Positions 28,190 through 36,208 of a DNA stretch of 43,572 nucleotides are shown in pieces. Position numbers and translations under genes: made by a program. The number at the start of each line of letters is the position of its first letter. The stretch's first letter is position 1. The stretch is from positions 1 through 43,572 of the forward strand of contig JAEUOJ010000082.1 in NCBI GenBank assembly GCA_016789495.1. The letters run 5' to 3'. Below the pieces are notes generated by a model, which saw nothing but the letters and a program-made list of their open reading frames with translations, was not told the DNA's origin and ran no database searches. This stretch comes from Accumulibacter sp. (GTDB lineage Bacteria > Pseudomonadota > Gammaproteobacteria > Burkholderiales > Rhodocyclaceae).

Positions 28190-29982
28190 TCTCCCATTAC
28201 CCGGCCTTCCCGCCGTCGGTCGGCGCCGCCACGGTAGCCTCTCGCCGTTTTATCGATCGCCTGCAGACCACTGCTGAGATTGATTTCCCGGATCTGATGC
28301 CCGCGGCTTTTCAGTGCTTCGACGAATTCTGGCGCGAAACGGTTTTCCTCGAGCAACGTCGGACCGTTCAGCGAGCCGAAATTGGGCAGATCAATCGCCT
28401 GCTGCGGCGTCAGTTGCCAGTGGAACAACGCATAAAGCAGCTTGGCGGTGTAATGAATGATCATCGCCCCGCCCGGCGAACCGCCGCTGAACAGCAATTC
28501 ACCGCTGTCGTCGTCGAAAACCAGCGTCGGACTCATCGACGACCGCGGCCGCTTGCCAGGCGCCAGGCGATTTGCCACCGGTCGGCCGTGGCCATCGCTG
28601 GCGGTGAAAGAGAAATCGGTCAATTCGTTGTTCAGCAGATAGCCGTTGACCATCTGCCGGGCGCCGAAAGCGTCCTCGATGGTGGTGGTCATCGCCAGCG
28701 CGTTGCCATGCGAGTCGATGATGCTGAAATGGGACGTGCCGTATTCCGCTTGTTCGGGCATCGCCGCCAAGGTCTGCGGTTCACCCGTGGGGTTGCCGGC
28801 TAGCGCGATCCCCTGGGTTTGCGGACCGATCAGGCGGGCGCGCGAATCGAGATACGCCGGCGCGAGCAGTGACTGCCAATCGCCGGCCGGCGGCATGACG
28901 AAATCGGGGTCGGCGAGGTATTGGGCGCGGTCGGCGAACGCCAATCGCGACGCCTCGCTATAGTAATGCAGCCACTGCGGGTCGGCGAAGGACAACGTCG
29001 GCGCCGGCGTCCGCTCGAGCAGGCCAAGAATCTGGGCAATCGCCAGCGCTCCGGAACCGGGCGGCGGAAAGCCGCAAATCCGGTAACGCCGCGGTGCTTC
29101 CACCGCTTTCGGTGCGTAGACGCTGCATAACGGCGAGCGAGGGATCGCCCGATACGCCGCCAGATCGGCCAGGCTGAGCGTACCGGGATTGTTGGGATGC
29201 TGCTGAACCTTGTCTACCATCGCCCGCGCCATGTCGCCTTCGTAAAATGCGCGCACACCGTCGTGGGCCAGACGGCGCAGGACCGCCGCCAGTTCGGGGT
29301 TGCGCAGGTGGCTGCCAATTGGCAAGGGCTGGCCTGCGCGGTCATAGAAGTATGCCCTGGCTTGTGGATCCTGGCGCAGATGCGGATCGGCGGCCAGCAG
29401 GGCATGCAGACGCCTGCTGATCGGAAAGCCGTCTTCGGCCAGACGGATCGCCGGCGTGAACAGCCGTGCCCAGGGCAGCCGGCCATGATCGCCATGCGCC
29501 ATTTCCAGCAAGCGCAACGTTCCCGGTACGCCGACCGCGCGACCGCCGACCACCGCCTCGGCGAAAGTCATCACCGTGCCGTCCGGCTTGCTGAACAAGG
29601 TTTCGTCGGCTGCCGCCGGCGCCGTTTCGCGACCGTCGTAGGCGACTGTCCGCTGACCGTCGTGGTGCAGCAGGAAAGCGCCACCGCCGATACCGCTCGA
29701 TTGCGGCTCGACCAAGGTCAGCACCAGTTGCACCGCTACCGCCGCGTCGACCGCCGATCCGCCGGCTTGCAACATCTCGACCCCGGCTGCGCTGGCCAGC
29801 GGGTGGGCGGTGGCAACGGCGAACTTGCGGCCGTGCCAGCCGGTCTGCTCACTCAGTCCGGACGGACCTTCCGGCTGGCGAAGGTCGACGGCGGCTGTGC
29901 TCGGATTGCGCGACGATTGCGGCACGCTGCCACATCCGACGGTTGACAGGGCGGTGATCAACGCCAGGCAAAACAGTTTCAT
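28186..29982 (-). CDS. ggt: Gamma-glutamyltransferase (lipoprotein-type)
   Basis: GGT is an N-terminal-nucleophile hydrolase that cleaves the gamma-glutamyl bond of glutathione and transfers or hydrolyses it in the periplasm. The 598-residue proenzyme has a signal sequence with a lipobox-like VGC (about residue 17), so it may be lipid-anchored. The large subunit has SAAGVEMLQAGGSAVDAAVA and SGIGGGAFLLHHDG. The self-cleavage site and nucleophile are Thr416 in EYGTSHFSIID, and the small subunit has the SSMSPTLVFDD and GGSPGGAMI oxyanion motifs. All key residues are present. It is followed by the DUF1615 gene with an ATGA overlap and is divergent from the RND operon. Confidence 0.93.
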   Translation of the reverse strand: MKLFCLALITALSTVGCGSVPQSSRNPSTAAVDLRQPEGPSGLSEQTGWHGRKFAVATAHPLASAAGVEMLQAGGSAVDAAVAVQLVLTLVEPQSSGIGGGAFLLHHDGQRTVAYDGRETAPAAADETLFSKPDGTVMTFAEAVVGGRAVGVPGTLRLLEMAHGDHGRLPWARLFTPAIRLAEDGFPISRRLHALLAADPHLRQDPQARAYFYDRAGQPLPIGSHLRNPELAAVLRRLAHDGVRAFYEGDMARAMVDKVQQHPNNPGTLSLADLAAYRAIPRSPLCSVYAPKAVEAPRRYRICGFPPPGSGALAIAQILGLLERTPAPTLSFADPQWLHYYSEASRLAFADRAQYLADPDFVMPPAGDWQSLLAPAYLDSRARLIGPQTQGIALAGNPTGEPQTLAAMPEQAEYGTSHFSIIDSHGNALAMTTTIEDAFGARQMVNGYLLNNELTDFSFTASDGHGRPVANRLAPGKRPRSSMSPTLVFDDDSGELLFSGGSPGGAMIIHYTAKLLYALFHWQLTPQQAIDLPNFGSLNGPTLLEENRFAPEFVEALKSRGHQIREINLSSGLQAIDKTARGYRGGADRRREGRVMGE

Positions 29983-30103
29983 GACTCATCCTTGAAGCGT
30001 GCAATCCGCCTGCGGCGCGGCGGGAAACGACCCACGGCGTCTTTGTCTCATTCTGTGGTAGGTGCGTCAACTGCCAGGCGATTGTGCTGTCCAATGCATT
30101 AGT

Positions 30104-30119
30104 ATATTCTTATAAATAT
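30104..30119. promoter_or_regulatory. AT-rich near-palindrome over the RND operon start
   Basis: ATATTCTTATAAATAT matches its own reverse complement at 12 of 16 positions and overlaps the ATG at 30118. It lies in the 135-base gap between the divergent ggt and RND genes. Short AT-rich palindromes are common operators for ArsR- and TetR-type repressors, but no regulator gene is adjacent. It could also be part of a -10 region. Confidence 0.35.
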
Positions 30120-31134
30120 GTCAAATCAGCGTGTGCATTTCGTGAGGTGGCTTGGTTTCGTCGGCGGTCTGGCCGTGACGGTGGGGTCTGTTTTCGCCGG
30201 GCCTTTGGCTGAACAAACGGTACAGGCAATGGTGGTCGAGCAGACCTTTACCGCCGATGCGCTGGTCGAAGCGGTCCGTCAGGCGACCGTCGCCGCGCAA
30301 GTCACTGGCCGGATCGTTGAGGTTACGGTCGACGCCGGCCAGCGTGTACAAAGCGGCGCGACGGTGATGCGAATCGACGCGCGCGATGCCGCCGCCGCCG
30401 CCGCCGCCGCGTCAGCGCAGTTCGCCAACTCGCGCGCCAGTTTCCAGCGGCAACGCCGTTTGCACCAACAGGGTTTCATCAGCCAGGCGGCACTCGACAA
30501 GGCGCAGGCCGATCTCGATACCGCTGACGCGACTTACCGCCAGGCGCAGGTCGCCGTCGGTCATGCGACGGTGCGAACGCCGATGACCGGTGTCGTCGCC
30601 CAGCGGCTCAGCGAACTCGGCGAAATGGCCAGCCCCGGCAAGCCGCTATTGCTGATTTACGACCCCACCGAGCTGCGCGTCACCGCCAGCGTGCCGCAGC
30701 ATCGTCTGGCACAACTGCGCGCTGCGCGACAGGCGCGTGTCGAGTTTTCCGAATTAGGCAGGACGGTCGATGCCCGCGGGGTCAGCGTGTTGCCGATCGC
30801 TGATGCGGCGACGCATGTCTCGCCGGTACGGGTCGGCTTGCCGGACAGCATCCCTGGTCTGTTGCCAGGGATGCACGCCCGGGTACATTTTCTGCTTGGT
30901 CAGGCCGGCAAGCTCACCGTGCCACGAACGGCCATCGTCCGCCGCGGCGAAGTCGCCGCGGTCTATGTGCGGAACGCCCAGGGGATGCCGGTGTTGCGCC
31001 AGTTACGCCTCGGTGAGCCGCTCAATGACGCAACGGTTGAAGTGCTGGCCGGTCTGCAAGCCGGCGAACGGGTCATTCTCGATCCGATTCGGGCGGCCAT
31101 CGAAAGCAAAACCAGCAGCGCGTCGGCTCGCTAA
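30118..31134 (+). CDS. RND efflux periplasmic adaptor subunit
   Basis: This is the membrane fusion protein that links an inner-membrane RND pump to an outer-membrane channel. The 338-residue product has an N-terminal hydrophobic segment (about residues 10-28), a lipoyl-like half (VTGRIVEVTVDAGQRVQSG), an alpha-hairpin region, the second lipoyl half (ATVRTPMTGVVAQRLSELGE) and beta-barrel domains. A run of eight Ala at the hairpin start is encoded by seven GCC and one GCG. No clear ribosome site precedes the ATG, so the real start may lie elsewhere. The permease follows three bases after the stop. Confidence 0.9.
   Translation: MSNQRVHFVRWLGFVGGLAVTVGSVFAGPLAEQTVQAMVVEQTFTADALVEAVRQATVAAQVTGRIVEVTVDAGQRVQSGATVMRIDARDAAAAAAAASAQFANSRASFQRQRRLHQQGFISQAALDKAQADLDTADATYRQAQVAVGHATVRTPMTGVVAQRLSELGEMASPGKPLLLIYDPTELRVTASVPQHRLAQLRAARQARVEFSELGRTVDARGVSVLPIADAATHVSPVRVGLPDSIPGLLPGMHARVHFLLGQAGKLTVPRTAIVRRGEVAAVYVRNAQGMPVLRQLRLGEPLNDATVEVLAGLQAGERVILDPIRAAIESKTSSASAR
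30388..30411 (+). repeat. GCC trinucleotide repeat inside the adaptor gene
   Basis: Seven perfect GCC units followed by GCG encode eight consecutive alanines at the start of the alpha-hairpin. Length changes in such a tract keep the reading frame, so slippage would alter the protein length by whole residues. Confidence 0.8.
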
Positions 31135-31137
31135 GAC

Positions 31138-34100
31138 ATGGGAATTTCTGGCCGCATCGCCCGCTTGTTCGCCGATTCGCAGCTCACCCCGCTGCTGGCG
31201 CTGGTCGCGCTGCTGATCGGGCTGTTCGCCACCTTGATCACACCGCGTGAAGAGGAACCGCAGATCGATGTGACGATGGCCGACGTGCTGATTCCTTTTC
31301 CGGGCGCGACGGTGGCCGACGTCGAGAACCTGGTGGCGACGCCGGCCGAGCAGGTGCTATCGCGGATGTCCGGCGTCGAGCATGTCTACTCGCTTTCTCA
31401 GCCCGGGCTGGCGGTGGTCACCGTCCAGTTCGCTGTCGGGGTCAAGTACAACGATGCTGTCGTCCGACTTTACGACACCGTTCATGCCCACCGCGACTGG
31501 CTGCCGCCGAACCTTGGCGTGCTCGAGCCGACGATCAAGCCGAAAGGTATCGACGACGTGCCGATCGTCTCGCTGACCCTATCGACCAGCGACCCGCAGC
31601 GTTCAGCGTACGATCTGCAACAGGTGGCGCGCGCCGCCGAAGTCGAATTCAAGCGCATCAAGGGAACCCGCGATGTAGCGACGCTCGGCGGTCCGGCGCA
31701 CGTCGTGCGGGTGTTGATCGATCCGGAACGGCTCAACGCCTACGGCTTGACCGCGCAAGATCTGGCCGGTGCGCTTCGCGTCGGCAATAGCCGGCAAGCG
31801 TCGGGCCAGGTCGTTGCCGACAACCGCGAAGTGCGGGTCGAGACCGGAGCGTTTTTTGAATCGGCGGCGGATGTCGAAAAATTGTTGATCGCCGTGCGCG
31901 GCAACGCTGGCGCGCGTCTGCCCGTGTTTGTCGGCGATGTGGCCCGTGTCGAGGAGGGGCCGGATCAGCCGACACGCTACGTCTGGCTCGGAACGCGCGA
32001 CGGCGTTTCGCCGGCAGTGACGGTGCAGATTTCGAAGAAACCCGGTGTCAATGCCGCCGACGTCGCCAATGCGGTGATCGCCCGCGCCAACGCCCTGCGC
32101 GGTACGCTGATTCCGGAGGGCGTCGAGGTGACCGTGACCCGAAACTACGGCGAGACGGCGACCGACAAGGCGCAGAAACTAATTGGCAAGCTGGCTTTCG
32201 CCACCGTTTTCGTGGTGCTGCTGGTCTTCTTCGCGCTCGGGCGCCGCGAAGCACTGATCGTCGGCGTCGCCGTCAGCCTGACGTTGTCGGCGACGCTGTT
32301 CGCCTCGTGGGCCTGGGGGTTCACTCTCAATCGCGTCTCGTTGTTCGCACTGATCTTCTCGATCGGCATCCTGGTCGACGACGCGATCGTCGTCGTCGAG
32401 AACATCCATCGTTGGCAGGCGCTGCATCCGGGCAAAGCGCTTCTTGAGATCATCCCCGGGGCGGTCGATGAAGTCGGTGGCCCGACGATTCTGGCGACGT
32501 TTACGGTTATCGCCGCGCTGCTGCCGATGGCTTTCGTCAGCGGCCTGATGGGGCCGTACATGAGCCCGATTCCGATCAATGCTTCGTTGGGGATGTTCAT
32601 TTCGTTGGCCGTGGCTTTCGTCGTCACGCCTTGGTTGTCGGCTCGGCTGCTGACGACCTCGAGCGCCACGCATTCATCGGCGAGCAGCGGCAAACTCGAC
32701 CGCTTTTTCCGGCGATTGTTGGCCCCGTTTCTCGACCCGCGGAGCGGTCCGGCGGCGCGACGTCTGCTATGGTTCGGCGTACTGTTATTGATCGCCGGTT
32801 CATTGACGCTGGCCGCGGTCCGGCTGGTGGTGCTCAAGATGCTGCCTTTCGACAACAAGAGCGAATTTCAGGTTGTTCTCGACATGCCGGCCGGCACCCC
32901 GCTCGAGGAAACCGCCCGCGTGCTACGCGAAATCGGCGACCAAGTGCTGCAAGTGCCGGAAGTGAGCAACTATCAGGCGTATGCCGGTACCGCCAGCCCG
33001 ATCAACTTCAACGGTCTGGTCCGCCAGTATTACCTGCGCGCCGCTCCGGAACTCGGCGACCTGCAGGTGAACCTGGTGGACCGGCAGCACCGTTCGCGGC
33101 AAAGTCACCAGATCGCCAGCGCCCTGCGCGGTGACATCGAAGCGATCGGCCGCCGTGCCGGCGGCAACGCCAAGGTCGTCGAAGTGCCGCCCGGCCCGCC
33201 GGTGCTTTCGCCGATCGTCGCCGAGATTTACGGTCCTGATTACCGTGGGCAGATCGCCGTCGCCAAGGAAGTTCGCCAGGCGCTGGCAACGACGGCCGAC
33301 CTGGTCGGTATCGACGACTCGGTCACCGCCGACGGCAGCAAGACGGTGCTGCACGTACTGCAGAGCAAGGCGGCGCTGCTCGGTGTCACACAGAACGAGA
33401 TCATCGACACCGTCCGACTAGCGATGAGCGGCGAGGACGTGACGCCGATGCGCAACACCGGCTCAAAATTCGAGATTCCGGTCCGCGTCGTTCTGCCCGC
33501 CGAACGGCTCGGTTCGCTCGACGCCGTGCTGAAACTGCGTGTTCGTTCGACCGACGGCCGATTGCTGTCCGTCTCCGAACTGGTCGAAGTGCGTCAGGAA
33601 CCGCGTGAAAAAGTGGTGTACCACAAGGATCTGCTGCCAGTGGTCTATGTCGTCGCCGACATGAGCGGGCAACTCGATTCGCCGTTATATGGCCTGTTCG
33701 CCGCTCGCGGCGCGATTGCCGATCGGTCGCTGACCGGCGTCGCGCATGCGGGCGGCACGCTGGAGGAACGCTTTATCAGTCAACCGTCGGCCGCAGACGC
33801 CGGCTACAGCCTGAAATGGGACGGCGAATGGCAGATCACCTATGAAACCTTCCGTGACATGGGGATTGCCTACGCGGTCGGCCTGATCCTGATCTATCTG
33901 CTGGTCGTGGCGCACTTCAAAAGTTATCTGTTGCCGTTGATCATCATGGCGCCGATTCCGCTGACCATCATCGGCGTGATGCCGGGACACGCGCTGCTCG
34001 GCAGCCAGTACACCGCCACCTCGATGATCGGCATGATCGCCCTGGCCGGAATCATCGTCCGCAACTCGATTCTGCTGGTCGATTTCATCCGTCAGCAGCG

Positions 34101-34335
34101 CGATCACGGGTTGCCATTGCAGGAAGCAATCATCCAGTCGGCTGCCGTGCGCGCCAAACCGATCGCTCTGACCGCGCTGGCGGCGATGCTCGGCGCGTTG
34201 TTCATCGTTGACGATCCGATCTTCAATGGCTTGGCGATCAGCCTGTTGTTTGGCATTTTCGTGTCCACCGTGCTGACCTTGGTGGTGATTCCGGTGTTGT
34301 ATTACGCTGCATTCAGAAAGGAGTCACAAAGATGA
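31138..34335 (+). CDS. RND efflux transporter permease (AcrB/HAE family)
   Basis: This is the proton-driven inner-membrane pump of the tripartite system. The 1065-residue product has the usual twelve-helix RND layout with two large periplasmic loops. It includes the start LTPLLALVALLIGLFATLIT, the PFPGATVADVENLVATPAE pore motif, and the helix-4 motif GILVDDAIVVVENI with the proton-relay Asp pair at about 414-415. The C-terminal half has MIGMIALAGIIVRNSILLVD and a final VIPVLYYA helix. Heavy-metal CusA-type motifs are not obvious, so substrates are probably organic, but this is uncertain. It is followed, with a four-base ATGA overlap, by a DUF2892-type protein. No outer-membrane channel gene is nearby. 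Confidence 0.92.
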   Translation: MGISGRIARLFADSQLTPLLALVALLIGLFATLITPREEEPQIDVTMADVLIPFPGATVADVENLVATPAEQVLSRMSGVEHVYSLSQPGLAVVTVQFAVGVKYNDAVVRLYDTVHAHRDWLPPNLGVLEPTIKPKGIDDVPIVSLTLSTSDPQRSAYDLQQVARAAEVEFKRIKGTRDVATLGGPAHVVRVLIDPERLNAYGLTAQDLAGALRVGNSRQASGQVVADNREVRVETGAFFESAADVEKLLIAVRGNAGARLPVFVGDVARVEEGPDQPTRYVWLGTRDGVSPAVTVQISKKPGVNAADVANAVIARANALRGTLIPEGVEVTVTRNYGETATDKAQKLIGKLAFATVFVVLLVFFALGRREALIVGVAVSLTLSATLFASWAWGFTLNRVSLFALIFSIGILVDDAIVVVENIHRWQALHPGKALLEIIPGAVDEVGGPTILATFTVIAALLPMAFVSGLMGPYMSPIPINASLGMFISLAVAFVVTPWLSARLLTTSSATHSSASSGKLDRFFRRLLAPFLDPRSGPAARRLLWFGVLLLIAGSLTLAAVRLVVLKMLPFDNKSEFQVVLDMPAGTPLEETARVLREIGDQVLQVPEVSNYQAYAGTASPINFNGLVRQYYLRAAPELGDLQVNLVDRQHRSRQSHQIASALRGDIEAIGRRAGGNAKVVEVPPGPPVLSPIVAEIYGPDYRGQIAVAKEVRQALATTADLVGIDDSVTADGSKTVLHVLQSKAALLGVTQNEIIDTVRLAMSGEDVTPMRNTGSKFEIPVRVVLPAERLGSLDAVLKLRVRSTDGRLLSVSELVEVRQEPREKVVYHKDLLPVVYVVADMSGQLDSPLYGLFAARGAIADRSLTGVAHAGGTLEERFISQPSAADAGYSLKWDGEWQITYETFRDMGIAYAVGLILIYLLVVAHFKSYLLPLIIMAPIPLTIIGVMPGHALLGSQYTATSMIGMIALAGIIVRNSILLVDFIRQQRDHGLPLQEAIIQSAAVRAKPIALTALAAMLGALFIVDDPIFNGLAISLLFGIFVSTVLTLVVIPVLYYAAFRKESQR

Positions 34336-34544
34336 CCACCGACCGCGCCGTCCGTATCATGGCCGGCAGCTTCATCCTGCTTTCGTTGGCCCTGGGCGTT
34401 GATGGCAGCCCGCTGTTCGTTTCCAAATACTTCCTGTGGTTTACCGCCTTCGTCGGCGCCAATCTTTTTCAGAGTGGCTTCACTTGCTTTTGCCCGGCCG
34501 AGAGTCTCATGGTCAAGCTAGGCATGAAGCGCTTGACCCCCTAA
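34332..34544 (+). CDS. Small DUF2892/YgaP-type membrane protein
   Basis: This 70-residue protein has two short hydrophobic helices (about residues 7-22 and 31-48) and the Cys-containing FTCFCPAE segment near its C-terminal third, typical of DUF2892 proteins. The same fold forms the membrane part of the sulfurtransferase YgaP. A strong AAGGAG ribosome site precedes the ATG, which overlaps the RND stop as ATGA. Its position makes it a partner of the efflux system. A link to sulfur chemistry is suggested by the family, but no rhodanese domain is present here. Confidence 0.85.
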   Translation: MTTDRAVRIMAGSFILLSLALGVDGSPLFVSKYFLWFTAFVGANLFQSGFTCFCPAESLMVKLGMKRLTP

Positions 34545-34574
34545 AAACCCGTCGGAGCGGACGCCAGGAAGTTG

Positions 34575-35417
34575 TCAGGCGGCTTTCATTTGCGGAAAAA
34601 ATGCGGCGACGATACCGTCGCGTTCGAGCCGCATCTGCTGGCGCAAGGTATCGAGGACGCTGTCGTCGATCTTCAGCCGAGATAAAGCCGCGTCGCTCGG
34701 CCCTGCCGCTTGCGGATTGTCCAGCGAACCGGCCAATGCGGCCGAAACGTTGAGGATCGCCGCTTCGATGGGATGCTGCACCGCACTCTCCGGTGCCAGC
34801 TGGCAGGCGATCGGTTCCTGGAAGGAGGCCGGCAAGTCCCAGGCAATGACCAGTGCGGCGCCGATTTCGGCAAAGTCGGTGCCGACCAGCTCCCTTTCGA
34901 CTTCGGCCAGTTGGCGGCCACTTTGTTGACTTTCTTGTTGTGCCTTGATCGACTGCCCTGGTAGCGCGGTATACATCACCAGATGACCGATGTCGGCCAG
35001 CAAGCCTTCGATGAACAAGCGCTCGGCGTCAATGAAACGTTGGCTTTTGGCCAATGCCCGGGCGGCGATCGCCGTGGCGACACTTTTCTGCCAGAAATCC
35101 TGCATTGGAATGACATTGAACTGGACATTGGCGAACGCGGAACCGATGGCCCAGGCCAGCAACAGGTCGTGCGCCTGCTGCATGCCGAGCACGTTCACCG
35201 CGCGATAGACAGAGTCCACCCGACGGTTGAAGCCATAGAACGGAGAATTCACTACCCGCAGCAGGCGGGCAGTCATTGCAGGATCAATGGAGATGGCTTC
35301 GGTCAATTCCATCAGGCCGCTGTCCGGATCGTCGAGCACGCGTTTGACGCGCAGATAGGCTTCCGGTAGCGAGGCCAGACGGCCGATCGAGGCAACAAGG
35401 TCGGCGGCTGTTGGCAC
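34575..35417 (-). CDS. HDOD domain signalling protein
   Basis: HDOD proteins resemble HD phosphodiesterases but usually lack the metal-binding residues; they act in signalling scaffolds or regulatory complexes. The 280-residue product has the typical start LVASIGRLASLPEAYLRVKR, the ISIDPAMTARLLRVVNSPFYG block, and AVNVLGMQQAHDLLLAWAI. These precede the region FIEGLLADIGHLVMYTALPG. I prefer the GTG at 35415-35417, with GGAG seven bases upstream, over an ATG at 35534 that would add 39 residues unlike the family. It converges on the RND operon with a 30-base gap. Its partners cannot be read from context. Confidence 0.85.
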   Translation of the reverse strand: MPTAADLVASIGRLASLPEAYLRVKRVLDDPDSGLMELTEAISIDPAMTARLLRVVNSPFYGFNRRVDSVYRAVNVLGMQQAHDLLLAWAIGSAFANVQFNVIPMQDFWQKSVATAIAARALAKSQRFIDAERLFIEGLLADIGHLVMYTALPGQSIKAQQESQQSGRQLAEVERELVGTDFAEIGAALVIAWDLPASFQEPIACQLAPESAVQHPIEAAILNVSAALAGSLDNPQAAGPSDAALSRLKIDDSVLDTLRQQMRLERDGIVAAFFPQMKAA

Positions 35418-35534
35418 AGTATTCTCCAAAGCGTAAGTGCGGCGGGAAAGCCAAGGCGGCCCAGTCGCCTTGGCGGATGGCCAGGCTCGGCAAAATCTCG
35501 TCTGGCAGGGCCAAGCCAGCGAGTTGAAATCCAC

Positions 35535-35674
35535 AAAGATGACGACGCAACTCCCAGCTTACACTGCCGGTCGCGCCAAACCTATAAGACTCTAACGACC
35601 GAAACCTCACATATATTAAATATTAATAACCCCGGTTTGCTATAAGCCGACGAAACAGGGCAATCGCGTGAATC
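35535..35674. other. AT-richer upstream region of the HDOD gene
   Basis: The stretch is partly AT-rich (around 35600-35650) and probably holds the HDOD promoter on the minus strand. No clear -35/-10 pair or gene is recognised. Confidence 0.3.
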
Positions 35675-35923
35675 TTATACAAGACCGAGCAGTTCAACGC
35701 GGAGGATATCGGAGGTGGCGGCGATGAGTCGCTGGACCTTGAGACCGCCTTTTCGCTTGACCGGGGAGAAGCGGATGAGATTCAGGACGAACTGGCGCAC
35801 GACAGCGAGGTTGTAAGCGGCATGATCAGTGCGGGCCCTCATCTGGTCGTCGGCAAAGACCACATCCATGCACCAGTGCGGACTGTTCTCGACGCACCAG
35901 TCCGGGCGAACGCTCTGATTCAT
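35675..35923 (-). pseudogene. ISAs1-family transposase C-terminal remnant
   Basis: The minus-strand frame reads RPDWCVENSPHWCMDVVFAD, then DQMRARTDHAAYNLAVVRQF and VLNLIRF. This is the C-terminal signature of ISAs1-type DDE transposases (usual pattern HW.IEN..HW.LDV.F.ED..R.R..HA..NLA..RR.ALNLL). Only about 80 residues remain, and the catalytic N-terminal part is missing upstream. It is therefore a remnant left by a past insertion. Identification is from the motif pattern, not from a search. Confidence 0.7.
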
Positions 35924-36208
35924 GCGCTGAGCGTCAGGTGAAGACCGCTTAGATCGAGAACGATGTTCAAAGGAGGTTTCTTGCGGGGCCGACGTTGTGC
36001 AAACGCGGGATTGGTCTCGATAGCCTTCAGCTTGAAGAGGCCGAGACCGTGCGCGTATCGATCAACCGCTATTGGCTGAGTCCAACAGGTCCGCCGGGAA
36101 CGGGCCGGGGGGTGGCCTCGTCGTGGCTACAAGAACGCCCTCCGCCACAAAACCTTCCGTGCATCCTCTTCATGCACGCGTCCTGCTTGCCTTACCGTTT
36201 CTTTCAGG
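35924..36208. other. Gene-poor stretch between the ISAs1 remnant and the kinase gene
   Basis: No gene is recognised. A 112-codon plus-strand frame starting at 35995 has no family motif and no ribosome site and overlaps the end of the kinase gene, so it is not called. This may be further insertion-sequence debris. Confidence 0.35.
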
